Below are positions 32,602 through 39,645 of a DNA stretch of 39,645 bases, piece by piece (position 1 is the stretch's first letter; the number at the start of each line of letters is the position of its first letter). The notes beneath the pieces were generated by a model. That model saw nothing but the letters and a program-made list of their open reading frames with translations, made no database searches and was not told the origin of the DNA. Source of the stretch: DAOTVS01 sp034436375 (GTDB lineage Bacteria; Chloroflexota; Anaerolineae; SpSt-313); contig DAOTVS010000050.1 of the NCBI GenBank assembly GCA_034436375.1, forward strand, positions 1-39,645, read 5' to 3'. Position numbers and translations under genes: made by a program.

Positions 32602-35502
32602 TTGACCGCCAATACGCTCAAACCGGCCGCGCGCTGGAGGCAGGCCTGGCCTATCGTTGCGATAGTTGCCATCACCGCGCTGGGGCTCTTTTTGCGCCTG
32701 TGGCAGCTCGGCGCGCAGAGCCTGTGGTACGATGAGGCGCAGACCCTCTATGTGGCGCGCTTCCCTCTGGCCGAGATTGTGCGCCGCACCTACCGCCCGC
32801 CGCTCTACCACTTCCTCCTCCATTTCTGGGCGCCCATAGGCGGCGAGAGCGAATTCGCCCTGCGCCTGCCCTCGGCCCTTTTCGGCGCCCTGGTGCCGCC
32901 GCTGGCCTACCTGGTGGCCCGCCGCTTCTACGGCCGCCGGGTGGGGCTGATCGCGGCTGCCCTGGCGGCCCTCTCGCCGACCCTGGTGTACTATGCGCAG
33001 GAAATGCGCATGTACAGCCTGATGGCCTTTGAGTTCCTGCTTTTGCTCTACCTTTTCTCGCGCCTGGTGCTGGACGACAAGCCCTCTCCGCTGTGGCTGT
33101 GGGCGAGCCTGCTCGTCGTCGAAGTGGCGGCGCTCTACACCCACTATTTCGCCCTGCCCTTCCTGGGGTGGCTGGCCTTCCTGGGCCTGATCATCCTCTG
33201 GGCCGGGCGGCGCCGGCGCCGGCTGTGCGGATGGCTGGCCGTGCAGGCCCTGGCTGCTGTGTCCTATATCCCCTGGCTGCTCGTCATTTTGAGCGGGCAG
33301 GGCGGCACCAGTGACTATACCGACGCATCGCCCCTGCCGACCGTGAGCCAGGTGCCCGGCGCCAGGGACGCCATCCTGCAGAGTTGGGATTTCTACACCA
33401 GCAGCGCCCTGGGGGTGCACACACCACTGCTGCAGGCACTCTCGCTCGCGGCCGCCGCGGCGCTGGGCGTCGGCGTGATCATTCTGCTGGTGGGCGCCGT
33501 GCGGGCGCTGGTGCAGTGGCTTACCCTCCACCCCCCTCTTATCCCCCCCGCGGGGGGGACGGTGGGGGGTAGCCTCTACGACGCCCTGCTCCTGGCCCTG
33601 ATCGGCGCGCCCTTCCTGGTGGCGATCGTGATGTACCAGCTGCGGCCGGGGGTCGTGGCCCCGCGGCACCTGATGATGATCGCCGGGCCCTGGATCGTGC
33701 TCATCGCCCGTATCGGAGACCTGGCTTTCAGTGCGGCCTGGGCGGGGCGGGCGCGGCTTATGGGGGCGCTGGGGCGCCTGGCCGGCACGGCCGCTCTGAT
33801 CGCCTGTGTAGGGCTCTTTGCGTTGGGGCTGGATATTGCCTATACCGACCCTGCGCACCAGCGGCCCGACGTGCGCGCGCTGGCCAGGCACGTGGAAGAG
33901 ATGACTCACGCCGGCGATATCGTGCTGTTTGACTATACCGATTACGCTTTCGACTATTACTTCCACGGCCCCGCCCAGATCTGGCGCCTGGAGACGCGGG
34001 TGGGCGACGAGGCGCTGGCCAACTGGTTCACGGCGCTGGTGCCGCAGGCGCGCCGGGCGGTGCTGCTGCGCTGGGTGGATGTGTACGCTGACCCACGCGA
34101 TTTCACGCCCTGGCTGCTGCAGGTCAACGGCCGCCTGGTGGGGTTTGACTGGGAGGCGCAGCACTCTCTCTCCATCTATGATTTTCCGGCGCCGCTGGCC
34201 ATGCCGGCCTTTACGCCCACGCAGGTGCGCTATGGGCCGCTCCAACTCCAGGGGCAATACTGGCCGGCTGCCGTCAGCCAGGACCAGGCTTTGCCGGTCG
34301 GCCTGCAGTGGCAGGCCGCCGCGCAGCCCCCGGCCGACTATAAGGACTCGCTGCGGGTGCTGGATGAGGGCGGCAACCTCATCACCGCCGACGACCGCGT
34401 GCTGCTGAGCGAACAGACGATGGCGACCAGCAGCCACTGGCAGGCGGGCGCTACGACGCACAGCTATCACCTCCTTTCGCTGCCGGTAGGCACACCGCCC
34501 CTGACCTACACCCTGAGCCTGAGCGTGTATCATGAGGCAAAGGGTACTTTGCCGCTTGAGGCCAAGGGCGCTGCCGGCGCCGAGGCCCTCGACGTGCTCA
34601 ATGATGCCGGCGCCGCTATGGGCCAGAGCCACACCTTGGGCACGTTCCAGGTGCAGCGGCCGGCCCAGTTCCCGGAGCATTTCCCCTCGACCATCTCCAT
34701 GACGCGGGTGGGCAAGGAGGCGGCGCCGGGGCTATCGCTGGAGGGGTTCAACCTCGACAAGGCCACCCTGCAGGCCGGCGAGGCGCTCGGCGTGACGCTA
34801 CACTGGAAAGCCACGTCAGCGCCGCTGCCCGACTATCAGCCTGAGCTGCGCCTGGTGGATGCGTCGGGGGCCGTGCTGGCGAGCCAGCAGGGCCGCCCCG
34901 CCTATGGCCGCTACGCCTGCAGCCAGTGGATCCAGGGCGAGCTGGTGACCGACCGCCGCTCACTCACGGTGAACCCGAACGCGGCCAGCGGCGAGGCGCG
35001 GCTGGAGCTGGAGGTGCCCGGTGGAGAGCCCCTGGTGCTGCAGACCGTGCAGGTGCAAAAGGCCGACCGCACCTTTGAACTGCCGCCGGTGCAGCACCCG
35101 CTGGATGTGACCCTGGGCGGGGCGGCGCGCCTGCGCGGATTCGACCTCGACTCCACGACCGTCAAGGCGGGGCAGCCCCTGCGCCTGACCCTCTACTGGC
35201 AGGCCGTGGGCGACCAGCCGCCGGCCACGGGCTATACCGTGTTCACCCACCTCCTGGGCGCCGATAACCAGGTGGTGGCCCAACATGACGGCCAGCCGGC
35301 CAACGGCGAGTGGCCCACCAGCCGCTGGGTGAAGCAGCAGATCGTGATCGACCCCCACGACCTGACCTGGAAGGATTCTTCGTACCAGGGCGAGGCCACG
35401 CTGGAGGTGGGGATGTACGACCCCGCTACCTTCCAACGCCTGGCGACCGCCGAGGGGGAAGATCGGGTACTGTTGCCAATCAAGGTGACTGTGGAACCCT
35501 GA
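32602..35502 (+). CDS. GT39-like membrane glycosyltransferase with three beta modules
   Basis: The 966-residue protein has the classic mannosyltransferase-like beginning: a first membrane helix, then SLWYDEAQTLYVARFP (acidic catalytic-loop candidate), RPPLYHFLLHFW and ALRLPSALFGAL, followed by around ten hydrophobic segments to about residue 410. From about 510 come three beta modules; the last is the clearest (LRGFDLDSTTVKAGQ, LTLYWQAVGDQ, YTVFTHLLG, LEVGMYDPATFQRL). A palindromic C/G-run (33530-33570) sits in frame and encodes the loop LHPPLIPPAGGTVGG. TTG start at 32602 with GGGAGGAG upstream; 28 nt after the previous stop. It ends at a hairpin shared with the convergent kinase gene. Confidence 0.85.
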   Translation: MTANTLKPAARWRQAWPIVAIVAITALGLFLRLWQLGAQSLWYDEAQTLYVARFPLAEIVRRTYRPPLYHFLLHFWAPIGGESEFALRLPSALFGALVPPLAYLVARRFYGRRVGLIAAALAALSPTLVYYAQEMRMYSLMAFEFLLLLYLFSRLVLDDKPSPLWLWASLLVVEVAALYTHYFALPFLGWLAFLGLIILWAGRRRRRLCGWLAVQALAAVSYIPWLLVILSGQGGTSDYTDASPLPTVSQVPGARDAILQSWDFYTSSALGVHTPLLQALSLAAAAALGVGVIILLVGAVRALVQWLTLHPPLIPPAGGTVGGSLYDALLLALIGAPFLVAIVMYQLRPGVVAPRHLMMIAGPWIVLIARIGDLAFSAAWAGRARLMGALGRLAGTAALIACVGLFALGLDIAYTDPAHQRPDVRALARHVEEMTHAGDIVLFDYTDYAFDYYFHGPAQIWRLETRVGDEALANWFTALVPQARRAVLLRWVDVYADPRDFTPWLLQVNGRLVGFDWEAQHSLSIYDFPAPLAMPAFTPTQVRYGPLQLQGQYWPAAVSQDQALPVGLQWQAAAQPPADYKDSLRVLDEGGNLITADDRVLLSEQTMATSSHWQAGATTHSYHLLSLPVGTPPLTYTLSLSVYHEAKGTLPLEAKGAAGAEALDVLNDAGAAMGQSHTLGTFQVQRPAQFPEHFPSTISMTRVGKEAAPGLSLEGFNLDKATLQAGEALGVTLHWKATSAPLPDYQPELRLVDASGAVLASQQGRPAYGRYACSQWIQGELVTDRRSLTVNPNAASGEARLELEVPGGEPLVLQTVQVQKADRTFELPPVQHPLDVTLGGAARLRGFDLDSTTVKAGQPLRLTLYWQAVGDQPPATGYTVFTHLLGADNQVVAQHDGQPANGEWPTSRWVKQQIVIDPHDLTWKDSSYQGEATLEVGMYDPATFQRLATAEGEDRVLLPIKVTVEP
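33530..33570 (+). repeat. In-frame palindromic C/G-run inside the GT39-like gene
   Basis: ACCCCCC (33530-33536) pairs with GGGGGGT (33564-33570), and TCCCCCCC (33542-33549) pairs with GGGGGGGA (33552-33559), leaving a small asymmetric internal loop. It resembles intergenic palindromes but lies in coding sequence without breaking the frame. Confidence 0.75.
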
Positions 35503-35506
35503 AGCA

Positions 35507-35590
35507 TAAACCGTGAACCGTAAAACGTAAGGTCGATTGTGGCCACACTCCTTGCGCCAGGCGACCTTACATTTTACGCATTACAGTTTA
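35507..35590. terminator. Bidirectional hairpin between convergent genes, built of heptamers
   Basis: The arm 35507-35535 is largely complementary to 35562-35590 (about 29 bp with a few mismatches, 26-nt loop). The left arm is a run of TAAACCG-like heptamers (TAAACCG, TGAACCG, TAAAACG). It starts 5 nt after the GT39-like stop and overlaps the last codons of the convergent histidine kinase, so it can serve both transcripts. Confidence 0.7.
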
Positions 35591-37400
35591 CGTTACGTTC
35601 CCTGGGCAGCGAGAAGGCAAAGGTGCTCCCCTCGCCCAGCCGGCTCTCTACCCAAATGCGCCCGCCGTGGGCCTCGACAAGCTGGCGGGTAATGTAGAGG
35701 CCGAGGCCCAGGCCGCGCTGCTCCCGGCCGGCCTCAGTACGATAGTAGCGCTGGAAGAGGCGGGGCAGGTCCGCGGGCGGGATGCCGGGCCCCCGGTCCG
35801 AGACGGCGGTGACGAGCTCACCCGGGTGCGGGTAGAGGGCCACCGTCACCAGGGTGCCGGGCGCCGAGTATTTGAGCGCATTGGAGATCAGGTTGGTCAG
35901 GATGCGTTCCAGGCGGTCGGGGTCAGCGGAAACGGGCGGCAGGCCGGGTTCAGCCGTCACCTGCACCCGCTCCATGTCCATGGCGCCGGCCAGCCGCTGC
36001 TTGAGCTCCTGCAGAAAAGCATAGAGGTCCACGGGCCGGCGATTGAGCTGGAGCTGCCCCGACTCGAGGCGGGCCGAGTCGACCAGGTCCTGGATCATGA
36101 CGTTCATACGTCGGGCGCTGGCGACAATCGCCTCGGCGCCGGAGCGCTGCGGGCCGGGCAGCCCCTGCCGCTGCAGCAGCTCCGCCTGAGTCAGGATGGC
36201 GGTCAGCGGGCTGCGCAGATCGTGTGATACGGCGCGCAAGATGTCTTCGCGCTGCTCCTGGCGCCGGCGAAGCTCCTCGGCCGTGTGATTGAGCGCTGCA
36301 TCCAGCTCGCGCAGCTCGACCGGCGCGGCTTCCACAGGTGGCTGAGCCCACTCACCCTGGCCAACCGCCGCCGCATGCCGGCGCAAGCGCTCGATGGGCC
36401 CCGTGATGTGGCGGCTGGCGACCAGCGTCAGGGCCATGGCGCCGCCGCCGACCAGGGCCAGCGCAACCAGCTCGCCCAGGAGGTCGGCCTGCAAAGGGGT
36501 CAGCACTTCGGCCACGGGGCGATCGGCCTCGGCAACCCAATGCGTGTCGGCGATAGGAACCAGGGCGCCCATGCGCTCCACGCCATCGATGGGCGAGTGG
36601 GCGATCTCTGTTGCCTCCTGCCCGGCCAGCGCCCGGGCGACTCGAGGGTCCTGCTGATAGGCGCTGCGCTGCGCCCAGGTGAGGGCTCCCCCGGGGAAGC
36701 GAAAGACGCACCGGCCCTGGCGATCGAACAACAGGACCTCCCCTTGCCCGATGGGCCCGATGGGCAGCGCCTGCTGCAAGCCCCGTGTGTCCACCTGTGC
36801 CACCACGATCCCCAGCAACTCTCCTGATGGGCTGCGAAAGCCCCGTGTGATGGCAAAGACCGGCGCACTCCCCGCTTGCGTCAGAAAGAGATCGCTCACT
36901 GCCCAATCCCGTCCGGCCCTGATCTGCTGCACATCGGCGCGGCCACTGAGGTCCGCGCCTGTACCCCCCGGCTCACTGGAAGCGATCACCCGGCCCTGCG
37001 GGTCGAGCCAACTGCAGCGGCGCAGGGCTGCGCTGCCCTGCGTATTGGCGGCCAGCAGCGCGCTGATCTGCCCCGGCGACTCTGGAGACCCCGAGGTCAA
37101 CGCCAGCCCGATCGCCAGCTCCTGATCGAGGATGTCGTGCACGAGACCATCCAGGGCCACGCCCGTAGCACGGGCCAGCTCCAGGCACGCCCGAAACTCC
37201 GCGGCCTGCCGATCTTGTAGCCGATCAAAGTGGGCGCTGATGACCAGCGCGATGACCGGCGCCAGCACGATTAGCAGAATGAGCAGCAGATAGTTTTGCA
37301 CCGGGCCGGCGTAGAACCGGCGGGCCAGCGCGCCGGCAGCGTGGCGCACCCAACGGAGCACGGCAGATGCCGGCGAGCTTGCAGGCGGTCGATCACTCAT
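35574..37400 (-). CDS. Membrane sensor histidine kinase (Cache-type sensor, HAMP, HisKA, HATPase)
   Basis: The 608-residue kinase has a first membrane helix (about 36-57), an extracellular sensor of Cache/PDC type (about 60-305, with SWLDPQGRVIASSEPGG and GVERMGALVPIADTHWVAE), a second helix (about 308-330), a HAMP segment, and a HisKA domain with phospho-acceptor His393 in SHDLRSP. The HATPase domain has NLISNALKYS, DRGPGIPP and GLGLGLYI. It would autophosphorylate on an external signal and pass phosphate to a response regulator, but none is adjacent. The ATG at 37400 gives a normal N-terminus; SD is weak, and a GTG at 37463 is an alternative. The last residues (NVNCNA) are encoded by the arm of the shared hairpin. 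Confidence 0.92.
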   Translation of the reverse strand: MSDRPPASSPASAVLRWVRHAAGALARRFYAGPVQNYLLLILLIVLAPVIALVISAHFDRLQDRQAAEFRACLELARATGVALDGLVHDILDQELAIGLALTSGSPESPGQISALLAANTQGSAALRRCSWLDPQGRVIASSEPGGTGADLSGRADVQQIRAGRDWAVSDLFLTQAGSAPVFAITRGFRSPSGELLGIVVAQVDTRGLQQALPIGPIGQGEVLLFDRQGRCVFRFPGGALTWAQRSAYQQDPRVARALAGQEATEIAHSPIDGVERMGALVPIADTHWVAEADRPVAEVLTPLQADLLGELVALALVGGGAMALTLVASRHITGPIERLRRHAAAVGQGEWAQPPVEAAPVELRELDAALNHTAEELRRRQEQREDILRAVSHDLRSPLTAILTQAELLQRQGLPGPQRSGAEAIVASARRMNVMIQDLVDSARLESGQLQLNRRPVDLYAFLQELKQRLAGAMDMERVQVTAEPGLPPVSADPDRLERILTNLISNALKYSAPGTLVTVALYPHPGELVTAVSDRGPGIPPADLPRLFQRYYRTEAGREQRGLGLGLYITRQLVEAHGGRIWVESRLGEGSTFAFSLPRERNVNCNA

Positions 37401-37487
37401 CGGGGCATTGCAGCCTCCGCGCCCCCTCCTACGATCAATGGCGGACGGCGCTGGAGACAGCACACTATGTGCCAGGATAGTAGCCTG

Positions 37488-37772
37488 TCAGGGCACGGCC
37501 GTCTGTACCTCGGGCACCGCCGTCTGCACCCGCGGCAGGGCCGTCTGGATCTCCGGCACCGCCGTCTGGACCTGAGGGGCGACCGTCCCCACAGCGCCGC
37601 CCAGCACGCTGGACGTGGCCGTGGGCATCTGCGTCGGCGTCAACGTCGGCGAGGGCGTCAGGGTCGCGGCCGCCGTCGGCGGAGGCGTGGGCGTAGAGGC
37701 CACAGCGCAACCCGCAGCCAGCGCCAGGCCCAAGAGCAGCGCCAGCGCCCCGGGAAGGTAACGTCTATACAT
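37488..37772 (-). CDS. Small lipoprotein with tandem heptapeptide repeats
   Basis: The 94-residue protein has a signal peptide with lipobox LAAGC (Cys22), a Pro/Thr-rich stalk (TPTPPPTAAATLTPSPT) and a C-terminal run of four near-identical seven-residue units (VQTAVPE, IQTALPR, VQTAVPE, VQTAVP) encoded by 21-bp tandem repeats at 37490-37575. It would be anchored to the outer face of the membrane. The ATG at 37772 is preceded by GAGGAGAGGG. It lies upstream of the histidine kinase on the same strand, about 88 nt away. No enzymatic domain; role unknown. Confidence 0.75.
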   Translation of the reverse strand: MYRRYLPGALALLLGLALAAGCAVASTPTPPPTAAATLTPSPTLTPTQMPTATSSVLGGAVGTVAPQVQTAVPEIQTALPRVQTAVPEVQTAVP

Positions 37773-37892
37773 TTCCCTCTCCTCTTTTCCTTCATAATTG
37801 GGTCCGCAAGGGGTTGTGGTAGAGGAAGCAATAGTCGTGCCGGGGCCTGCGCACCCAGCCTATTGGCATGGTTGGTGCTGCACTTTCAGCCT

Positions 37893-38258
37893 ATGGATGA
37901 TGATGACGGAGACGAAGCCAAGGAGGCAGAGAGCCGCGCGCGGACGCACCTGTCTAACGAGCGGACCTTTCTGTCGTGGTTCCGGACGGCTCTGGCGCTG
38001 CTCGCGCTGGGGCTGGCCGCCGCCCAATTCCTGTCGCGGCCGGAGCTTGGCGTGCCCCTGGTGCGCACCATAGCCATTACCCTCATCGCGGCGAGCGTGT
38101 TCACCGTGTTGGCCGGTCTGAGGCGCTATGCGCAGGCCGCCCGCCAGATCGAGGCGAACCAGTTCCGCCCCTCCCGGGCGTCGGTCGTGGTCATGGCAGC
38201 GCTGCTGGTGGGGCTGGCCGGGCTCTCGGTGGCGTTTGTGCTGCTCGTCCGGCGCTGA
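37893..38258 (+). CDS. DUF202 (YidH-type) membrane protein
   Basis: The 121-residue protein has an acidic start (MDDDDGDEAKEAESR) followed by RTHLSNERTFLSWFRTALAL, the signature of DUF202 proteins, then three hydrophobic segments (about 29-48, 55-76, 98-118) and a basic C-terminus. The family sits in the inner membrane; its role is unknown. The ATG at 37893 is chosen because upstream sequence in the same frame is low-complexity and unlike the family; the SD is weak. A good intrinsic terminator follows at 38354. Confidence 0.88.
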   Translation: MDDDDGDEAKEAESRARTHLSNERTFLSWFRTALALLALGLAAAQFLSRPELGVPLVRTIAITLIAASVFTVLAGLRRYAQAARQIEANQFRPSRASVVVMAALLVGLAGLSVAFVLLVRR

Positions 38259-38676
38259 GTTGGCAAGATACAGATCAATGAAGAAAACGCGCATGCGGCT
38301 GGGTTCGGCTCGTCCTGTAATCTCCACCGTACGCAAAGCCAACTGGGCCGGCACGCGCCAGGCGGAGCATACCCGCCCGGCGCGTTTTTCTTGGGCAACA
38401 CTCGCGGCAGATAGGACGAGTGTTCTATTTCGGCGTGGATCGGGCTGGGCGCCAACAGCGGCCCGATGTTTGCACATACTGTGAAAAGGTAGTACCATCC
38501 CCTGCAGCGGGCGGCCACGGGCCAACCTCTCCGTGACCGGGCGCGATACCTCTGCACGGCATACTTCAAATACCTCTGCCATCTCCTGATTATTGCGACA
38601 GCAGATGACGAACCTATCGCTTACACTGCAGGCAACGAGAGAAATCCTCACGGCATTGTAGGAAGGAGGACAGGCG
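38259..38676. other. Spacer between the DUF202 gene and the WYL regulator gene
   Basis: Besides the terminator at 38354-38389 no gene was seen. A long-range pair AAGAAAACGCGC (38280-38291) with GCGCGTTTTTCTT overlaps the terminator and could form an alternative fold. A promoter for the regulator probably lies near 38469-38497 (TTGCAC, 17 bp, TACCAT) but is weak. Confidence 0.45.
38354..38389 (+). terminator. Intrinsic terminator downstream of the DUF202 gene
   Basis: CGCGCC-GGCGG (38354-38365, one unpaired base) pairs with CCGCC-GGCGCG (38373-38384) around AGCATAC, followed by TTTTT (38385-38389). Confidence 0.85.
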
Positions 38677-39645
38677 ATGAACCGTTCTGTGCGTCTACTT
38701 GAGATCCAGCGCCTCCTCTACCGCCAGCCGGCGGGTTATCGCTCCTCGGAGCTGGCGCGCCTGTGCGGTGTGGACCAGCGCACCATCAACCGCGACCTGG
38801 CGGACCTGCAGGGCGAGCCCTTTTACCTGCCCCTGGTGCAAGAGGAGGGTTGGCGCTGGCGGCTGATGCCTGGGGGCCGCTTTCACCTGCCCCCGCTGCA
38901 CCTCTCGCTGCAAGAGGCGGCTGCGCTCTACCTGGCAGCGCGCCTGCTGGACCGGGCCAGCGACGAGCCCAACCCCTATGTGACGCGCGCCCTGCAGGCC
39001 CTGGCCGCCGTGCTGCCGCCCGAAGTGGGCCGACCCATCGGCAAGATGGCCGCGGGCCGCCTGGAGCTCGACGAGGTCGATTCCCCCTATGCGCGCGTCT
39101 TTGCCGCCGTCACCCTCGGCTGGGCCACCGGGCGCAAGGTGCGCATCCGCCACCAATCGCTGAACGCCGCCGGCAGCCACGAGTACATCCTCTGCCCCTA
39201 CCTGATCGAGCCCTCCGGCTTTGGCTATGCCGCCTACGTCATCGGCCATGCCAGCTACTTTGACGCTGTGCGCACCTTCAAGCTCGAGCGCATCTCGGCG
39301 GCAGAGCTGCTGGACGAGACCTTCTCCGTGCCCACGGATTTCGACGGCGCAGTGCTCCTCTCGCGCGCGTGGGGCGTGATGTACGGCGAAGCCGAGACAG
39401 AGGTAAGGCTGCGCTTTACCCCGGCGGCGGCGCGGCGGGTGCTCGAGACGCGCTGGCACCCCAGCCAGGAGGTCGAGATATGCGCCAATGGCGGCTGCAT
39501 CCTGCGCCTGCGCGTGCCACACACGCTCGAGCTCAAGCCGTGGATCCGCGGGTGGGGGCCAGATTGCGAGGTGATCGCACCCGAGGAATTGCGGCGGGAG
39601 ATCGCGGAGGAGATGCGGCGCGCGGCGGAGGTGTATGGGGCCGAG
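38677..39645 (+). CDS. WYL-domain transcriptional regulator, 3' end outside window
   Basis: The frame is open from ATG 38677 (SD GGAAGGAGGA) to the window edge, 323 residues with no stop. The N-terminus is a winged helix-turn-helix (RSSELARLCGVDQRTINRDLADLQ, about 22-45). It is followed by a helical linker (LSLQEAAALYLAARLL) and a WYL-like beta domain (VRIRHQSL, YILCPYLIEPSGFGYAAYVIG, RTFKLERISAAEL). The C-terminal WCX-like part (EVRLRFTPAAARRVLETRWHPSQ) is also visible. Such regulators bind DNA and sense ligands, and often stand next to CRISPR-Cas, DNA-repair or other defence genes. What it controls should lie beyond 39645. Confidence 0.9.
   Translation, partial: MNRSVRLLEIQRLLYRQPAGYRSSELARLCGVDQRTINRDLADLQGEPFYLPLVQEEGWRWRLMPGGRFHLPPLHLSLQEAAALYLAARLLDRASDEPNPYVTRALQALAAVLPPEVGRPIGKMAAGRLELDEVDSPYARVFAAVTLGWATGRKVRIRHQSLNAAGSHEYILCPYLIEPSGFGYAAYVIGHASYFDAVRTFKLERISAAELLDETFSVPTDFDGAVLLSRAWGVMYGEAETEVRLRFTPAAARRVLETRWHPSQEVEICANGGCILRLRVPHTLELKPWIRGWGPDCEVIAPEELRREIAEEMRRAAEVYGAE

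Noticed and set aside
32422..34680. Open frame of about 750 codons on the minus strand opposite the GT39-like gene
   Set aside because: It is rich in His, Gln, Arg and Gly with no domain pattern, typical of the antisense of GC-rich coding sequence. The plus-strand protein has clear family motifs.
37296..37892. Upstream extension of the DUF202 protein by about 200 residues
   Set aside because: The extension is Arg/Gly-rich low complexity, overlaps the antisense of the kinase and lipoprotein genes, and the DUF202 family begins near the ATG at 37893.

Overview
The window is GC-rich bacterial chromosome. Tight gene packing, frequent TTG and GTG starts behind strong Shine-Dalgarno (SD) sequences, a beta' subunit with a coiled-coil clamp insertion, PTPS-related membrane proteins and many large intergenic palindromes together suggest a Chloroflexota (Anaerolineae-like) organism. 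That assignment is inference; no rRNA is present to test it.

Layout. Positions 1-9016 read leftwards: a truncated adenine-type DNA methyltransferase, a repeat-filled spacer with a TPR pseudogene, a uridine kinase-like P-loop enzyme, oligoendopeptidase F, and a three-gene carbohydrate cluster (fucose-isomerase-family protein, PfkB kinase, class II ketose-bisphosphate aldolase). A tRNA-Leu(GAG) with a perfect promoter and terminator sits at 9072-9247. Rightwards follow a sugar phosphate isomerase/epimerase, a four-helix membrane protein with a possible sigma-54 site upstream, rpoC (not preceded by rpoB) and, 3 nt later, a class A penicillin-binding protein, then a HAD phosphatase/phosphomutase and a small holin-like membrane protein.

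Positions 20754-35502 form a cell-envelope glycan region. One large membrane glycosyltransferase-like gene points left. On the right-going strand a dense cluster holds tatD, a polyprenyl diphosphate synthase, a GT2 and a GT4 glycosyltransferase and three very large multi-spanning proteins. The four large membrane proteins share a recurring C-terminal beta-rich module (about nine copies). A plausible reading is lipid-linked sugar supply, membrane-side sugar transfer and an extracytoplasmic glycan-handling domain. Positions 35503-39645 hold an orphan sensor histidine kinase, a repeat-bearing lipoprotein, a DUF202 membrane protein and a WYL-type regulator cut by the window edge.

The most unusual structure is non-coding. 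Several genes end in a two-part element: a small GCCGGG/CCCGGC hairpin followed by a long perfect or near-perfect palindrome with a G-rich outer edge (3154-3270, 7122-7225, 11374-11525, 19066-19164, and a related form at 20078-20151). One dispersed repeat is present both without (9310-9382) and with (19999-20203) such a palindrome inside it. Repeat units also lie in frame inside two membrane-protein genes. No CRISPR array, rRNA or insertion-sequence transposase was seen.
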